In this document: in pieces, positions 5,416 through 5,571 of the stretch | Numbering within the stretch: position 1 is the first letter of the stretch | Layout of the letters: each line of letters begins with the position of its first letter | Assembly (NCBI GenBank): GCA_944325295.1 | Contig: CALUZL010000156.1 | Span: forward strand, 1-5,571 | Direction of reading: 5' to 3' | DNA length: 5,571 nt | Source: an uncultured Erysipelotrichaceae bacterium | GTDB lineage: Bacteria; Bacillota_I; Bacilli_A; Erysipelotrichales; Erysipelotrichaceae | Translations under genes and position numbers: made by a program | Notes under the pieces: model-generated | The model's database searches: none | What the model was told of the DNA's origin: nothing | Seen by the model: only the letters and a program-made list of their open reading frames with translations

Positions 5416-5468
5416 ACTCGTAGAGAAGCAATATCCTATATTTCATGGACAACTTCTCTACGGGTTTT
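5416..5468 (+). terminator. 13-bp long-loop hairpin with T4, before the last gene
   Basis: ACTCGTAGAGAAG (5416-5428) pairs with CTTCTCTACGGGT (5453-5465), with one G-U pair and a 24-nt loop, followed by TTTT ending at 5468. It may be a terminator for the Hsp20 unit, or an attenuator or 5' hairpin of the following gene, whose start lies only 27 nt downstream. The long loop is unusual for a plain terminator. Confidence 0.5.
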
Positions 5469-5495
5469 ATCAAAAAAGAGATTGGGGGAACTGCT

Positions 5496-5571
5496 TTGAG
5501 TAAATCTAAAGATAAAATTAGAGTAACAGTTATCGGAGGAAATGCAGTTGAAGTCACTGGTTCTTGTACAT
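5496..5571 (+). CDS. Metallo-beta-lactamase / beta-CASP-like protein, 3'-partial
   Basis: Only the first 25 codons are present. They begin at TTG 5496 and read SKSKDKIRVTVIGGNAVEVTGSC after the initiator. A first beta strand running into xxGGNAxEVTGSC matches the N-terminus of metallo-beta-lactamase-fold beta-CASP nucleases (usual LGAAREVTGSC), which are RNA-processing enzymes related to RNase J and CPSF73. GGGGGAA at 5484-5490 lies upstream with about 5-7 nt spacing. No ATG or GTG in frame fits better, so TTG is the likely start. The zinc-binding HxHxDH motif would lie beyond the window, so activity cannot be judged. A phage copy could cleave host or phage mRNA or tRNA. Confidence 0.65.
   Translation, partial: MSKSKDKIRVTVIGGNAVEVTGSCT

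Noticed and set aside
1..5571. CRISPR array, transposase, tRNA or rRNA genes
   Set aside because: No regularly spaced repeats, transposase motifs or cloverleaf structures were seen on either strand.

Overview
The window looks like part of a large, AT-rich bacteriophage genome (or prophage) with a Firmicutes-type host. The basis is strong AGGAGG ribosome-binding sites, two near-consensus sigma-A promoters, A/T-dominated codons and a mix typical of big phages: a codon-biased virion-type gene, a group I intron, a LAGLIDADG homing endonuclease, an Hsp20 chaperone and a beta-CASP-type RNase start. All genes read on the + strand. The exact phage and host cannot be named from sequence alone.

Left part (1-2100): the 3' part of an unrecognised protein with two CPxCG knuckles (ends 875) is followed by a stem-loop. 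Next comes a self-contained homing-endonuclease cassette: sigma-A promoter with a dyad on its start site, a 343-residue LAGLIDADG endonuclease, and an intrinsic terminator.

Middle (2148-3621): a probable major virion protein is split after only 10 nt of coding sequence by a 352-nt ORF-less group I intron. I could pair P1, P2, P3, P7, P8 and P9. Without splicing the ribosome makes five residues and stops. Splicing joins 2148-2157 to 2510-3621 and gives a 373-residue protein ending in a He_PIG/Ig-like fold. Its codon use is very different from every neighbour. The endonuclease just upstream and the ORF-less intron together suggest collaborative homing, or an intron and endonuclease not yet fused.

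Right part (3679-5571): a 61-residue Cys-rich protein overlaps a Lys/Glu-rich protein with a small beta-type C-terminus. Then come a long two-tier hairpin terminator, a 24-nt-spaced repeat, a strong extended -10 promoter, an almost G-free leader and an Hsp20-family gene. A 271-nt highly structured gap with mutually exclusive pairings follows. The window ends in the first 25 codons of a metallo-beta-lactamase/beta-CASP-like protein that starts at TTG.

The endonuclease and Hsp20 genes have host-type promoters while the virion gene has none that I can see. This suggests two transcription classes, with the virion gene read late or from a different promoter type.
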